Of a stretch of DNA of 64,000 nt, positions 42,711-51,036 are shown in pieces. The translations under genes and the position numbers were made by a program. The DNA is taken from the NCBI RefSeq assembly GCF_004023625.1, contig NZ_RPDJ01000034.1, positions 1 through 64,000 on the forward strand. Direction: 5' to 3'. This stretch comes from Streptomyces cavernae. Its GTDB lineage: Bacteria > Actinomycetota > Actinomycetes > Streptomycetales > Streptomycetaceae. Under the pieces are notes generated by a model, which ran no database searches, was not told the origin of the DNA, and saw nothing but the letters and a program-made list of their open reading frames with translations. How positions within the stretch are numbered: the stretch's first letter is position 1; every line of letters starts with the position of its first letter.

Positions 42711-44375
42711 TCAGATGCCCGCCGCCGCCGCGAGATCCCGCTCGACCTCCGCCAGCAGCTCCGCGGCCTTCGCCCGCGCCGCCGGGAGGTCGGCGTGCGC
42801 GGCGACCGGCACCACGACCTCCAGGTAGCACTTCAGCTTGGGTTCCGTGCCGCTCGGCCGGACGATCACCCGGGCTCCCTCCAGGGTGTAGCGGAGTCCG
42901 TCCGTGGGCGGGAGCTTCTCCGTACCCCGGGTGAGGTCCTCCGCCTTGGTGACGGCGAGACCCGCCAGCCGCTGCGGGGGCTGCTCGCGCAGCCGGCGCA
43001 TGGCGTCCGCGATGACCGACAGGTCCTCGACGCGGACCGCGAGCTGGTCCGTGGCGTGCAGGCCGTGCTCGACGGCGATGTCGTCCAGGAGGTCCGTGAG
43101 CGTCCGGCCCTCCTCCTTCAGCTGCGAGGCCAGTTCGGTGATCAGCAGCGCCGCCGTGATCCCGTCCTTGTCGCGGACCCCGTCCGGGTCGACGCAGTAG
43201 CCGAGCGCCTCCTCGTACCCGTAGCGCAGACCGTCCACCCGGGCGATCCACTTGAAGCCCGTCAGCGTCTCCTCGTACGGCAGCCCGGCCTTCTCCGCGA
43301 TCCGGCCGAGGAGCGAGGACGACACGATCGACTCCGCGAACGTGCCCCGCGCGCCCCGCCGCACCAGGTGTGTCGCGAGCAGCGCGCCCACCTCGTCGCC
43401 GCGCAGCATCCGCCACTGAGCGCCGTCCCGTACGGCCGCCGCGCACCGGTCCGCGTCCGGGTCGTTGGCGATGATCAGGTCCGGCTGCGGGGACTCGGCG
43501 CGTGCCGTGGCGAAGGCCAGGTCCATCGCCCCGGGTTCCTCCGGGTTGGGGAACGCGACCGTCGGGAAGTCCGGGTCCGGCTCGGCCTGCTCCGCGACCA
43601 GGACCGGCTCCGGGAAGCCGGCCCGCGCGAAGGCCGCGAGCAGGGTGTCCTTGCCGACGCCGTGCATCGCCGTGTAGACGGTGCGCGCGGTGCGCGGCGA
43701 ACCCTCGGCCAGCACCGCGTCCGTACGGGCGAGGTAGGCGTCGAGGACGCCGTCGTCGAGCGTCTCCCAGCCGGACTCGGGCCGCGGGACGTCGTCCAGG
43801 GCGCCCACCGCGTCGATCCGCGCCGCGATCTCCGCGTCCGCGGGCGGCACGATCTGGGAACCGTCGCCGAGGTAGACCTTGTAGCCGTTGTCCCGGGGCG
43901 GGTTGTGGCTGGCGGTCACCTCCACGCCCGCGACCGCGCCGAGGTGCCGGATGGCGAAGGCCAGCACGGGTGTGGGCAGCGGACGCGGCAGCAGCGCCGC
44001 GCGCAGCCCGGCACCCGTCATGACCGCCGCCGTGTCCCGGGCGAAGTCGGCGGACTTGTGACGGGCGTCGTAGCCGATGACCACCAGCCCGCCCGCCTGC
44101 CCCTGGTCCTCGAGGTACGCGGCCAGGCCCGCCGCCGCGCGGATGACCACCGAACGGTTCATCCGCATCGGGCCCGCCCCCAGCTCTCCGCGCAGCCCAG
44201 CCGTGCCGAACTGCAGGGTCCCCGCGAAGCGCGCCGCGAGCTCGGCCGTGTCCCCCGACTCCGCGGAGTCGACCAGCTTCGCGAGTTCCTCGCGGGTCTC
44301 CGGGTCGGGGTCCTCGGCGAGCCACGCCCGGGCCCGCGCGAGGAGTTCGTCCTGCACGTCCTGCACGTCCTGCAC
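42711..44375 (-). CDS. Phosphohexomutase/phosphopentomutase (PGM2-like)
   Basis: A 554-residue alpha-D-phosphohexomutase family enzyme with four domains. The phosphoserine loop is VEVTASHNPPRDNGYKVY, the metal loop NDPDADRCAAA, the sugar-binding loop DGLRYGYEEALGYCVD and the phosphate-binding loop VRPSGTEPKLKCYLE. The N-terminal GTAGLRGELGAGPMRMN is typical of the PGM2/YbbT branch, some of which act as phosphopentomutase. Beside punA this role fits: it would convert (deoxy)ribose-1-P to the 5-P form needed by DeoC. The start lies in a triple GTGCAGGAC repeat, so the first codon is ambiguous (44375, 44366 or 44357). Confidence 0.88.
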   Translation of the reverse strand: MQDVQDVQDELLARARAWLAEDPDPETREELAKLVDSAESGDTAELAARFAGTLQFGTAGLRGELGAGPMRMNRSVVIRAAAGLAAYLEDQGQAGGLVVIGYDARHKSADFARDTAAVMTGAGLRAALLPRPLPTPVLAFAIRHLGAVAGVEVTASHNPPRDNGYKVYLGDGSQIVPPADAEIAARIDAVGALDDVPRPESGWETLDDGVLDAYLARTDAVLAEGSPRTARTVYTAMHGVGKDTLLAAFARAGFPEPVLVAEQAEPDPDFPTVAFPNPEEPGAMDLAFATARAESPQPDLIIANDPDADRCAAAVRDGAQWRMLRGDEVGALLATHLVRRGARGTFAESIVSSSLLGRIAEKAGLPYEETLTGFKWIARVDGLRYGYEEALGYCVDPDGVRDKDGITAALLITELASQLKEEGRTLTDLLDDIAVEHGLHATDQLAVRVEDLSVIADAMRRLREQPPQRLAGLAVTKAEDLTRGTEKLPPTDGLRYTLEGARVIVRPSGTEPKLKCYLEVVVPVAAHADLPAARAKAAELLAEVERDLAAAAGI

Positions 44376-44519
44376 TTGAGGTCAGCCTCTCTTCTCGTAC
44401 GTGTACGGGGTCCGTACGGGATCTGTACGGAAGTCGCCTACCCCGAAAGCATTCGACGGCGCTGGAGCGCTGGATGCGCCCCCAGCCGGCTCTGGATGCG
44501 GCTGCGCCCCGGCCCTGCG

Positions 44520-45344
44520 CTAGATGCGCCCCAGCACCTGGGCCAGCAGCGATCCCATGCGGGTCGCCGAGTCACGGCCCGCCTGGAGGACCTCCTCGTG
44601 GTTGAGGGGCTCGCCCGTCATGCCCGCGGCGAGGTTGGTCACCAGGGAGATGCCCAGCACCTCGGCGCCCGCCTCGCGCGCGGCGATCGCCTCCAGGCCC
44701 GTCGACATGCCGACCAGGTCGGCGCCGATCGTGCGGGCCATCCGGATCTCGGCGGGGGTCTCGTAGTGCGGGCCGGGGAACTGGGCGTACACCCCCTCCT
44801 CGAGCGTCGCGTCGATCTCCTTGCACAAGGCGCGCAGCCGGGGCGAGTAGAGGTCCGTGAGGTCGACGAAGTTGGCGCCGACGATGGGGGAGGCGGCCGT
44901 CAGGTTGATGTGGTCGCTGATCAGCACCGGCTGGCCGGGGCGCATGCCCTCGCGCAGCCCGCCGCAGCCGTTGGTGAGCACGACGGTCTTGCACCCGGCG
45001 GCCACGGCGGTGCGTACGCCGTGCGCGACCGCGGCCACGCCGTGGCCCTCGTAGTAGTGGGTGCGGCCGAGGAAGACCAGGGCGCGCTTGGCGCCGATCC
45101 GGTACGAACGGACCTTGCCGCCGTGGCCCTCGACGGCCGGCGGCGGGAACCCGGGCAGCTCGGTGACGAGGATGTCGGCCTCGGGGGTACCGAGCGCGTC
45201 GACGGCCGGGGCCCAGCCGGAGCCCATCACGAGGGCGACGTCATGGGTCTCGGCGCCCGTCAGTTCCCGAAGCCGCCCGGCGGCGGCGTCGGCGGCGGCG
45301 TGGGGGTCGCCCTGGATGTCGTCCGGAAGAAGAGATGCGTTCAC
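44520..45344 (-). CDS. punA: Purine-nucleoside phosphorylase
   Basis: A 274-residue trimeric-type phosphorylase that splits inosine, guanosine and deoxy forms into base and (deoxy)ribose-1-phosphate. Landmarks are VALVMGSGWAPAVDAL, VFLGRTHYYEGHG (phosphate His), LTNGCGGLREGM, QFPGPHYETPAEIRM, LVGMSTGLEAIAAREAG and LVTNLAAGM with the base-binding Asn. GTG 45344 or ATG 45350 is the start; neither has a clear Shine-Dalgarno, and the operator is about 20 bases upstream. It follows add in the purine pathway. Confidence 0.95.
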   Translation of the reverse strand: MNASLLPDDIQGDPHAAADAAAGRLRELTGAETHDVALVMGSGWAPAVDALGTPEADILVTELPGFPPPAVEGHGGKVRSYRIGAKRALVFLGRTHYYEGHGVAAVAHGVRTAVAAGCKTVVLTNGCGGLREGMRPGQPVLISDHINLTAASPIVGANFVDLTDLYSPRLRALCKEIDATLEEGVYAQFPGPHYETPAEIRMARTIGADLVGMSTGLEAIAAREAGAEVLGISLVTNLAAGMTGEPLNHEEVLQAGRDSATRMGSLLAQVLGRI

Positions 45345-45369
45345 GGGCATGAGAGTAGCCGGTTCGGCC

Positions 45370-45381
45370 CTACGCGCGTAG
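45370..45381. promoter_or_regulatory. Nucleoside-regulon operator at the punA promoter
   Basis: A perfect CTACGCGCGTAG. On the minus strand it continues into TAGGGC, a candidate -10 that overlaps the right half, with TACTCT closer to the gene as a second candidate. Confidence 0.72.
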
Positions 45382-45573
45382 ATGACGAAGGCAGGGGAGT
45401 GTGATCGTTGTCTTGTCGTTTCTCGGCCCCGCGTCCACTCGGCGTCCTTGCGCGTCCACACCGCGTCCTTGCGCGTCACTCCGCGTCCTGCCGTTACTCG
45501 GTCCGCTTCGGTCCGCTTCGGTCCGCTTCGGTCCGCTTCCGTCCCCCGCTCGGCCCGCTTCTCCGTACGTGCC

Positions 45574-45867
45574 TCAGTCCGTCTCCGTGACCAGGACGTC
45601 CCGGTCGTTGAAGACCACCACGATGAAGATCAGCAGGCGGCCCATGCTGACGGTGTACTCGACGAGGATGTTCTGCGTCAGCCGGATCGTCCGGTCGTCG
45701 CCGGTGGCGCTTATCGACCGGGACAGATCGGGGAACGGGTTGCGGGCGAGCAGGGCGATGCCCTTGTCGAAGGAGGCGCGCTGCTGGTCGTCGAGCCGGT
45801 CGCGGGCCGCGGCCGCCTGCTCCGTGTAGAAGACCTGATACGTGGTTACGCCGGTAACGCCGGTCAT
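45574..45867 (-). CDS. Small RelE/ParE-like orphan protein
   Basis: A 97-residue protein with the size and pattern of RelE/ParE-superfamily members: an N-terminal strand and helix (YQVFYTEQAAAARDRL), LLARNPFPDLSRSI, a DDRTIRLTQNILVEYTV strand pair and a final strand GRLLIFIVVVFND. No antitoxin-like gene adjoins it. ATG 45867 follows GGGAGGGTCC. The toxin assignment is an inference from pattern only. To its right, 45868-46000 is empty. Confidence 0.55.
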   Translation of the reverse strand: MTGVTGVTTYQVFYTEQAAAARDRLDDQQRASFDKGIALLARNPFPDLSRSISATGDDRTIRLTQNILVEYTVSMGRLLIFIVVVFNDRDVLVTETD

Positions 45868-46000
45868 GGACCCTCCCGTCCGTGGTCGGCTCCGTCCCTG
45901 GCCGCCCTGGCCGGCCCTGACCGGGCCGGGCGCGGAGCAGCCGGAGCCCGCACCGGAAGCCGGAGCCGGCACCGTGGACGAGGCTAGACCGCCCGAGCGG

Positions 46001-46438
46001 TCAGCAGGGCCGCTTGCGCAGTTCCATCACGTAATCGTGCGGTGCGCCCGCCGACTCGGCCGCGTCGGCCACCTCACCGAGGTAGCGGGCGGACGGCAGA
46101 CCGCCCTCGTAGCCGTTCAGGACGTACGCCCAGGCCGGCTCCTCGCCCTCCAGGGTGTGCACCCGGATCCGGGTCCGGCGGTAGATGTCGAGTCCTACGC
46201 CCTCCCAGCGGTCCAGGGAGTCCTCGTCCATCGGGGCGATGTCGTACAACGCCACGAACACCTGGGAGCCCGGTGACTCGACGATGGTGGCCAGTGCGCC
46301 CTCCCAGCCCAACTGCTCGCCTCCGAACGTCAGCCGCCAGCCGTTCAGCCAGCCGGTGGCGCGCATCGGCGAGTGCGGGGCGCGGCGGGTCATCAGCCGC
46401 GCGTCGAGATTGCCGGCGTACGCGGCGTAGAGCGACAT
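46001..46438 (-). CDS. Gamma-glutamylcyclotransferase-like protein
   Basis: A 145-residue GGCT/AIG2-fold protein. The N-terminal AAYAGNLDARLMTRRAPHSP corresponds to the family's Y-G-S-N-x substrate loop with a changed residue, and WEGVGLDIYRRTRIRVHTLEGEEPAWAYVLNGY is the conserved C-terminal half, with the possible acid in the ALYDIAPMDEDSLDRWEG segment. It may cyclise gamma-glutamyl amines. It is divergent from lpdA. Confidence 0.8.
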   Translation of the reverse strand: MSLYAAYAGNLDARLMTRRAPHSPMRATGWLNGWRLTFGGEQLGWEGALATIVESPGSQVFVALYDIAPMDEDSLDRWEGVGLDIYRRTRIRVHTLEGEEPAWAYVLNGYEGGLPSARYLGEVADAAESAGAPHDYVMELRKRPC

Positions 46439-46535
46439 GGCACTGAGGGTACGACAGCCGTGCCGTCCGTCTCTCCAGTAACAAAGGCGCATCGGGGGCG
46501 CCCCGGGCGGAAGCCACCCCGAGGCGTGCGGGACA

Positions 46536-47984
46536 ATGGGGTACGTGACTCGGATCGTGATCATAGGCGGCGGACCCGGCGGATACGAAGCGGCCCTGGT
46601 GGCCACGCAACTCGGCGCGGAGGTGACGGTCGTCGACTGCGACGGCCTCGGCGGCGCGTCGGTGCTCACCGACTGCGTACCGTCGAAGACGCTGATCGCG
46701 ACCGCCGAAGTGATGACGACGTTCGATTCTTCGTACGAAGAGCTGGGGATCATCGTCGCGGACGACACGCCGCCGCTGGAACAGGCCGCCCGGGTCGTCG
46801 GTGTGGACCTCGGCAAGGTCAACCGGCGTGTCAAGCGGCTGGCGCTCGCCCAGTCGCACGACATCACCGCCTCCGTCACGCGCGCCGGCGCCCGGGTCAT
46901 GCGCGGCCGCGGCCGGCTGGAGGGCATGCAGGCCCTCGACGGCTCCCGCAAGGTGATCGTCCGGGCCGCCGACGGCTCCGAGGAGACCCTCGCCGCCGAC
47001 GCCGTGCTGATCGCGACCGGCGGGCATCCGCGCGAGCTGCCCGACGCCCAGCCGGACGGCGAGCGGATCCTGAACTGGACCCAGGTCTACGACCTCGACG
47101 AACTGCCCGAAGAACTGATCGTGGTCGGCTCCGGCGTCACCGGTGCCGAGTTCGCGGGTGCCTACCAGGCCCTCGGCTCCCACGTCACCCTCGTCTCCTC
47201 CCGCGACCGGGTGCTGCCCGGTGAGGACCCGGACGCCGCCGCGGTGCTGGAGGAGGTCTTCCGCCGCCGCGGCATGAACGTGATGGCCCGCTCGCGCGCC
47301 GAGTCCGCCAAGCGCATCGGGGACCGTGTGGAGGTCACCCTCTCCGACGGCCGGGTCATCTCCGGCTCGCACTGCCTGATGGCCGTGGGCGCCATCCCCA
47401 ACACGGAGGGCATGGGGCTGGAGGAGGCCGGGGTCAAGCTCCGCGACTCCGGGCACATCTGGACGGACAAGGTGTCGCGCACGACCGCTCCGGGCGTGTA
47501 CGCGGCCGGTGACGTGACCGGTGTCTTCGCACTCGCCTCCGTGGCCGCGATGCAGGGCCGTATCGCGATGTACCACTACCTGGGCGACGCGGTGGCCCCG
47601 CTGAACCTCAAGACCGTCTCCTCGAACGTCTTCACGGACCCCGAGATCGCCACCGTCGGCTACACCCAGGCCGACGTGGACGCGGGCAAGATCGACGCAC
47701 GCGTGGTCAAGCTGCCGCTGGTGCGCAACCCGCGCGCGAAGATGCAGGGCATCCGGGACGGTTTCGTCAAGATCTTCTGCCGCCCGGGCACCGGTATCGT
47801 CGTCGGCGGTGTGGTCGTCGCACCGCGCGCCTCGGAACTGATCCACCCGATCTCGATCGCGGTCGACAACAACCTGACGGTCGAGCAGATCGCCAACGCG
47901 TTCACCGTCTACCCGTCCCTGTCGGGCTCGATCGCCGAGGTGGCACGGCAGTTGCACACCCGAAAGGCAACGGGCGAGGCCTGA
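46536..47984 (+). CDS. lpdA: NAD(P)H:quinone reductase LpdA-type flavoprotein
   Basis: A 482-residue pyridine-nucleotide disulfide reductase-fold flavoprotein. FAD and NAD loops are IVIIGGGPGGYEAALVA, LIVVGSGVTGAEFAGAY and GVYAAGDVTGVFALASVAAMQGR. The redox disulfide of lipoamide dehydrogenase (CxxxxC) is reduced to one Cys in GGASVLTDCVPSKT, and the C-terminal His-Glu pair is replaced by VYPSLSGS. Both changes match mycobacterial LpdA (Rv3303c), a quinone reductase and not a lipoamide dehydrogenase. Length is normal. Confidence 0.9.
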   Translation: MGYVTRIVIIGGGPGGYEAALVATQLGAEVTVVDCDGLGGASVLTDCVPSKTLIATAEVMTTFDSSYEELGIIVADDTPPLEQAARVVGVDLGKVNRRVKRLALAQSHDITASVTRAGARVMRGRGRLEGMQALDGSRKVIVRAADGSEETLAADAVLIATGGHPRELPDAQPDGERILNWTQVYDLDELPEELIVVGSGVTGAEFAGAYQALGSHVTLVSSRDRVLPGEDPDAAAVLEEVFRRRGMNVMARSRAESAKRIGDRVEVTLSDGRVISGSHCLMAVGAIPNTEGMGLEEAGVKLRDSGHIWTDKVSRTTAPGVYAAGDVTGVFALASVAAMQGRIAMYHYLGDAVAPLNLKTVSSNVFTDPEIATVGYTQADVDAGKIDARVVKLPLVRNPRAKMQGIRDGFVKIFCRPGTGIVVGGVVVAPRASELIHPISIAVDNNLTVEQIANAFTVYPSLSGSIAEVARQLHTRKATGEA

Positions 47985-48331
47985 CACGGAATCGGGCGCG
48001 CCCGACGCGGGGCCGGGCGGGGACTGAACACGGGGCCGGGCGTGCCTGACGCGGGTAATCGGCCGTCGGCCCGCACGGCCAGGGTGAGCATGGCCGGGAG
48101 GTACGGCCAGGGCGAGCGCGGCCGGGGCGAGTCCCCGGGGTCAGAAGTCACCTTCGGTCCGGCGTGGCCGACAGGCGATCCCCTCCGGTCACGGAACGTC
48201 ATGACCTGCGTGCGCGGCACCCACGGTGCAAGTCCGCTTCTATACCACTTCCCGTATCGCCGTGCGAACAACTTCTGTAATTCGGCGCATACTGCTGAAA
48301 CCAGACGGTCGCCCGCGTTACTGTCAGTTTC
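47985..48331. other. Intergenic region before the DeoR gene
   Basis: In 347 bases I see no gene. GGGCGTGCCTGACGCGGG and GGCCAGGG words recur near 48000-48120. The last 20 bases hold the likely promoter of the DeoR gene. Confidence 0.6.
48315..48325 (+). promoter_or_regulatory. Half-operator and -10 box of the DeoR gene
   Basis: GCGTTACTGTC is identical over 11 bases to 1661-1671, the right half of the operator and -10 box of lipoprotein 1. TACTGT (48319-48324) would start transcription near 48331, at the GTG itself, so the mRNA is probably leaderless. The left half of the palindrome is not conserved here. Confidence 0.5.
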
Positions 48332-49306
48332 GTGTTCGCTGCAGAACGTCGCCAATTGATCCTCGAAATGGTGCGAGCGAACGGGGCCGTGTCGCTCCGT
48401 GAGCTCGCCCGCGTCGTCCAGACCTCCGAAGTGACCGTACGGCGGGACGTGCGCGCACTGGAGGCAGAAGGACTCCTCGACCGCCGGCACGGCGGTGCGG
48501 TATTGCCGGGCGGGTTCACGCGGGAGTCCGGCTTTCCGCAGAAGTCACATCTCGCGACCGCCGAGAAGACGGCCATCGCCGACCTCGCCGCGAGCTTCGT
48601 CGAAGAAGGCGAGGCCATCGTGGTCGGGGCGGGTACCACCACACAGGAGCTGGCCCGCCGGCTCGCGCGGGTGCCCGGGCTGACCGTCGTCACCAACTCC
48701 CTGCTGGTGGCTCAGGCGCTGGCCCATGCCAATCGCGTCGAAGTCGTGATGACCGGCGGAACCCTCCGCGGTTCCAACTACGCCCTGGTGGGCAGCGGAG
48801 CCGAGCAGTCCCTGCAAGGGTTGCGGGTCAGCCGGGCCTTCCTCTCCGGCAGCGGCCTGACCGCCGAACGCGGTCTGTCCACCTCCAACATGCTGTCGGC
48901 GAGCGTGGACAGAGCCCTGGTGCAGGCCGCCGCGGAAGTCGTGGTGCTCGCCGACCACACCAAGCTCGGCACCGACACCATGTTCCAGACGGTGCCGACG
49001 GATGTCATCACCCGTCTGGTCACCGACGAGCCACCCGCCCACGACGACCGGGCGGGCACCGAACTCCAGGCCCTCGCCGATCAGGGGGTGCAGATCTCGG
49101 TGGCCGGAGCGGTGGCCGGAACGGGCGGCGCCGGAGGCGACGCGGTCCAGGCGGGACGCCCGGCGCGCCGGGACTCCGCTCTGCCGGGTCCGCGCCGGGG
49201 CCATGTACCGGGCGGGGCACCACAGTTGCGCAGCGCCTCCACGGTGCTGGGTGAACAGCCGCCGGGTGAGCGGGCGGCCCGGGTCGCGGACCTCAGAAGG
49301 CGCTGA
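48332..49306 (+). CDS. DeoR-family transcriptional regulator
   Basis: A 324-residue DeoR regulator. The N-terminal winged HTH is ERRQLILEMVRANGAVSLRELARVVQTSE with VTVRRDVRALEAEGLLDRRHGGAVL. The sensor domain has GTTTQELARRLA, VVTNSLLVAQAL, GGTLRGSNYALVG and LADHTKLGTDTMFQTVP, which bind phosphosugars in relatives. A Gly/Ala/Arg-rich tail of some 60 residues is extra. It has no Shine-Dalgarno before GTG 48332. Position within the nucleoside region and a half-site in its promoter make it a candidate for the regulon repressor, but neither proves it. Confidence 0.88.
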   Translation: MFAAERRQLILEMVRANGAVSLRELARVVQTSEVTVRRDVRALEAEGLLDRRHGGAVLPGGFTRESGFPQKSHLATAEKTAIADLAASFVEEGEAIVVGAGTTTQELARRLARVPGLTVVTNSLLVAQALAHANRVEVVMTGGTLRGSNYALVGSGAEQSLQGLRVSRAFLSGSGLTAERGLSTSNMLSASVDRALVQAAAEVVVLADHTKLGTDTMFQTVPTDVITRLVTDEPPAHDDRAGTELQALADQGVQISVAGAVAGTGGAGGDAVQAGRPARRDSALPGPRRGHVPGGAPQLRSASTVLGEQPPGERAARVADLRRR

Positions 49307-49381
49307 TCTCCCGGCTGATCGGTTCGCCTCCGGGGCGCACGTGCCGGTGCCGGGACGCCGACACCGACGCGCCCCTCCCGC

Positions 49382-50296
49382 TCACTCGCCGGGTGTGGCC
49401 CGGTACGGCGCGAACGCCGCGTCGGCGGCGGGAGCGTACGGGCGCCTGGACATTCGGGTGACCAACTGCCACATGGTGCGCTCGTCGGCCAGCTCCTGGG
49501 GAAGCATGAGACCCAGCGCCTCGGCGAGCGGCTTGCGCCCCAGGTTCACCAGGGCCCGCACCGCGGCGGCCCATTCGTCGGTCGCCGCCACCGCCGCGCG
49601 GTACCAGACCGGGACCAGTGCGGCCAGAACCCCGGCCGTGACGAGCAGAACCAGCGCGTCGGACGGGGTCGCGGCCAGTGCGCCCACCGCGCACAGTGCC
49701 ACCGCCGCGTGCCCGTACAACAGGGCCACGAAGAAGTCGACATTGGTCCGGGCCGTGTCGACCACCCGGCGGGTCTCCTCCGGCGCGGCGATCGTCAGCT
49801 CGTTCCACAGGACCTGGGTGTCCAGGCGGTAGCGGTCGTAGCCGTACTCCTCGAACCGGCGGATGGCGTTGCCCAGCCGGGTCGGCGCGATCTGCTCGTC
49901 GTCGACCGGGTAACGGCTCAGCTTCTCGCTGAGCAGGGCTCGTCGCAGGGTGACGGTGGTGGCGGCGAGTCGGTCGGCCGTGCGCTGACGTCGGGCGCGC
50001 TGCACCCGGCAGCCGCGCTCGTACGCCGCGGCGGGCCACAGCGCGTACCCCTCCAGAAACCGGTACAGCGGGGTCTGCAGGGCGTTGAGGACCAGGCCGA
50101 GCAGGACGGCGGCGACCAGGAACAACAGGGTCTTGTCGCCGTTCGACGCCCGTCGCAGCGCATCCGCCAGGCCGGGATGGTGCAGGCTGGGCGCGACGGC
50201 GAGGCCGAACACGGCGAGGTTGAGGGCGGTCGGCAGGATCCACCCGACGAGCAGCGCCCAGCCCCCGCCGAGCACGCCCTTGGCGATGTCTCCCAC
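49382..50296 (-). CDS. Membrane protein of unknown function, partner of an EACC1 protein
   Basis: A 304-residue protein I cannot assign. Two N-terminal hydrophobic segments (residues about 10-35 and 55-75) are followed by a polar, Arg-rich cytoplasmic region of about 105 residues (ERGCRVQRARRQRTADRLAA to RLDTQVLWNEL). Two more helices (about 185-205 and 212-235) and a polar tail come next. GTG 50296 lies three bases after the stop of the upstream EACC1 gene, so the two are an operon. The pair interrupts an otherwise core gene order between deoR and the carboxylase, suggesting accessory origin. Confidence 0.75.
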   Translation of the reverse strand: MGDIAKGVLGGGWALLVGWILPTALNLAVFGLAVAPSLHHPGLADALRRASNGDKTLLFLVAAVLLGLVLNALQTPLYRFLEGYALWPAAAYERGCRVQRARRQRTADRLAATTVTLRRALLSEKLSRYPVDDEQIAPTRLGNAIRRFEEYGYDRYRLDTQVLWNELTIAAPEETRRVVDTARTNVDFFVALLYGHAAVALCAVGALAATPSDALVLLVTAGVLAALVPVWYRAAVAATDEWAAAVRALVNLGRKPLAEALGLMLPQELADERTMWQLVTRMSRRPYAPAADAAFAPYRATPGE

Positions 50297-50299
50297 CGG

Positions 50300-50881
50300 C
50301 TACGGCTCCTGCTTGTCCGGCCAGTCGTCGCCAGGGTCGAGGACGGGGCCGGGGGGAGTGTGGCTGGTCGCCGGCCAGTCGTCGGCCGATGGCAACCAGG
50401 GGCCCGGGGGCGTGTGGCCGTAGGGCGAGGGGCTCCCGCTCGGCGGGGGCGTGGTGGGACTGTCCGCGGGGCGTACGGGACCACCGGAGTACGGGCCGTC
50501 CGACGCGGCGAGCCGCTGCGCCAACTGGGCTACCTCGCGCTGGAGTTCGGCTGAGTCGACGCCGGCGGGCGTGAGGACGAGTTCCCCGCCGGACGGTGTC
50601 CGCACGGTGACCGTGGTGCCGGCGTTCCGGGCGCGGACCCAGGTGCTCAGCGCCTGGACGAGCGGCACCAGCTGTGTCCCGCCGGACAGCCGGACTCCCA
50701 GCACCTCCTGCGGCGCGTCGCCGACGCCGGGCGCCTCCTGCGACTGGTGGCCGAGGCCGGGTACATCCTGCGACGCGTGGCCGACGGGCGTGACCTCCAC
50801 GCCCTGGTTCCCCTCCGACCGGAGCCACCCGAGCAGCGAGTCCGCCGTGTCAACGCCGTCCACAGATATCAGGAATTCCAC
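50300..50881 (-). CDS. EACC1-domain protein (effector-associated constant component)
   Basis: A 193-residue protein whose first 120 residues resemble the EACC1 domain that accompanies effectors of actinobacterial conflict systems: VEFLISVDGVDTADSLLGWL, then LSGGTQLVPLVQALSTWVRAR and TTVTVRTPSGGELVLTP. Between these halves sits a low-complexity insertion of VGHASQDVPG / LGHQSQEAPG / VGDAPQEVLG repeats. The C-terminal 65 residues are Pro/Ser/Gly-rich with two near-copies of HTPPGPWLPSADDWP. GTG 50881 follows GGGGAG. It is first in a two-gene unit with a membrane protein. Confidence 0.7.
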   Translation of the reverse strand: MEFLISVDGVDTADSLLGWLRSEGNQGVEVTPVGHASQDVPGLGHQSQEAPGVGDAPQEVLGVRLSGGTQLVPLVQALSTWVRARNAGTTVTVRTPSGGELVLTPAGVDSAELQREVAQLAQRLAASDGPYSGGPVRPADSPTTPPPSGSPSPYGHTPPGPWLPSADDWPATSHTPPGPVLDPGDDWPDKQEP

Positions 50882-51036
50882 GTGCTCCCCTGGTTCGATG
50901 CCCGGTCGACGCCTGAAGCATAGACCCCGCAACGCAGTCGGCCCCCGGCGGTGACCGGGGGCCAACTCATGGTCGTGAGGCCGTACTTCAGCCGTACCCC
51001 GACCGGACTTCAGCCGGAGCTCAGCCCTTGATCAGC

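Noticed and set aside
42330..45404. A 1024-codon plus-strand open frame over the mutase and punA
   Set aside because: It is antisense to two well-supported enzymes, and its translation lacks any domain pattern.
46536..47984. Lipoamide dehydrogenase of the pyruvate dehydrogenase complex
   Set aside because: One redox Cys and the C-terminal His-Glu pair are missing, matching the quinone-reductase LpdA branch.
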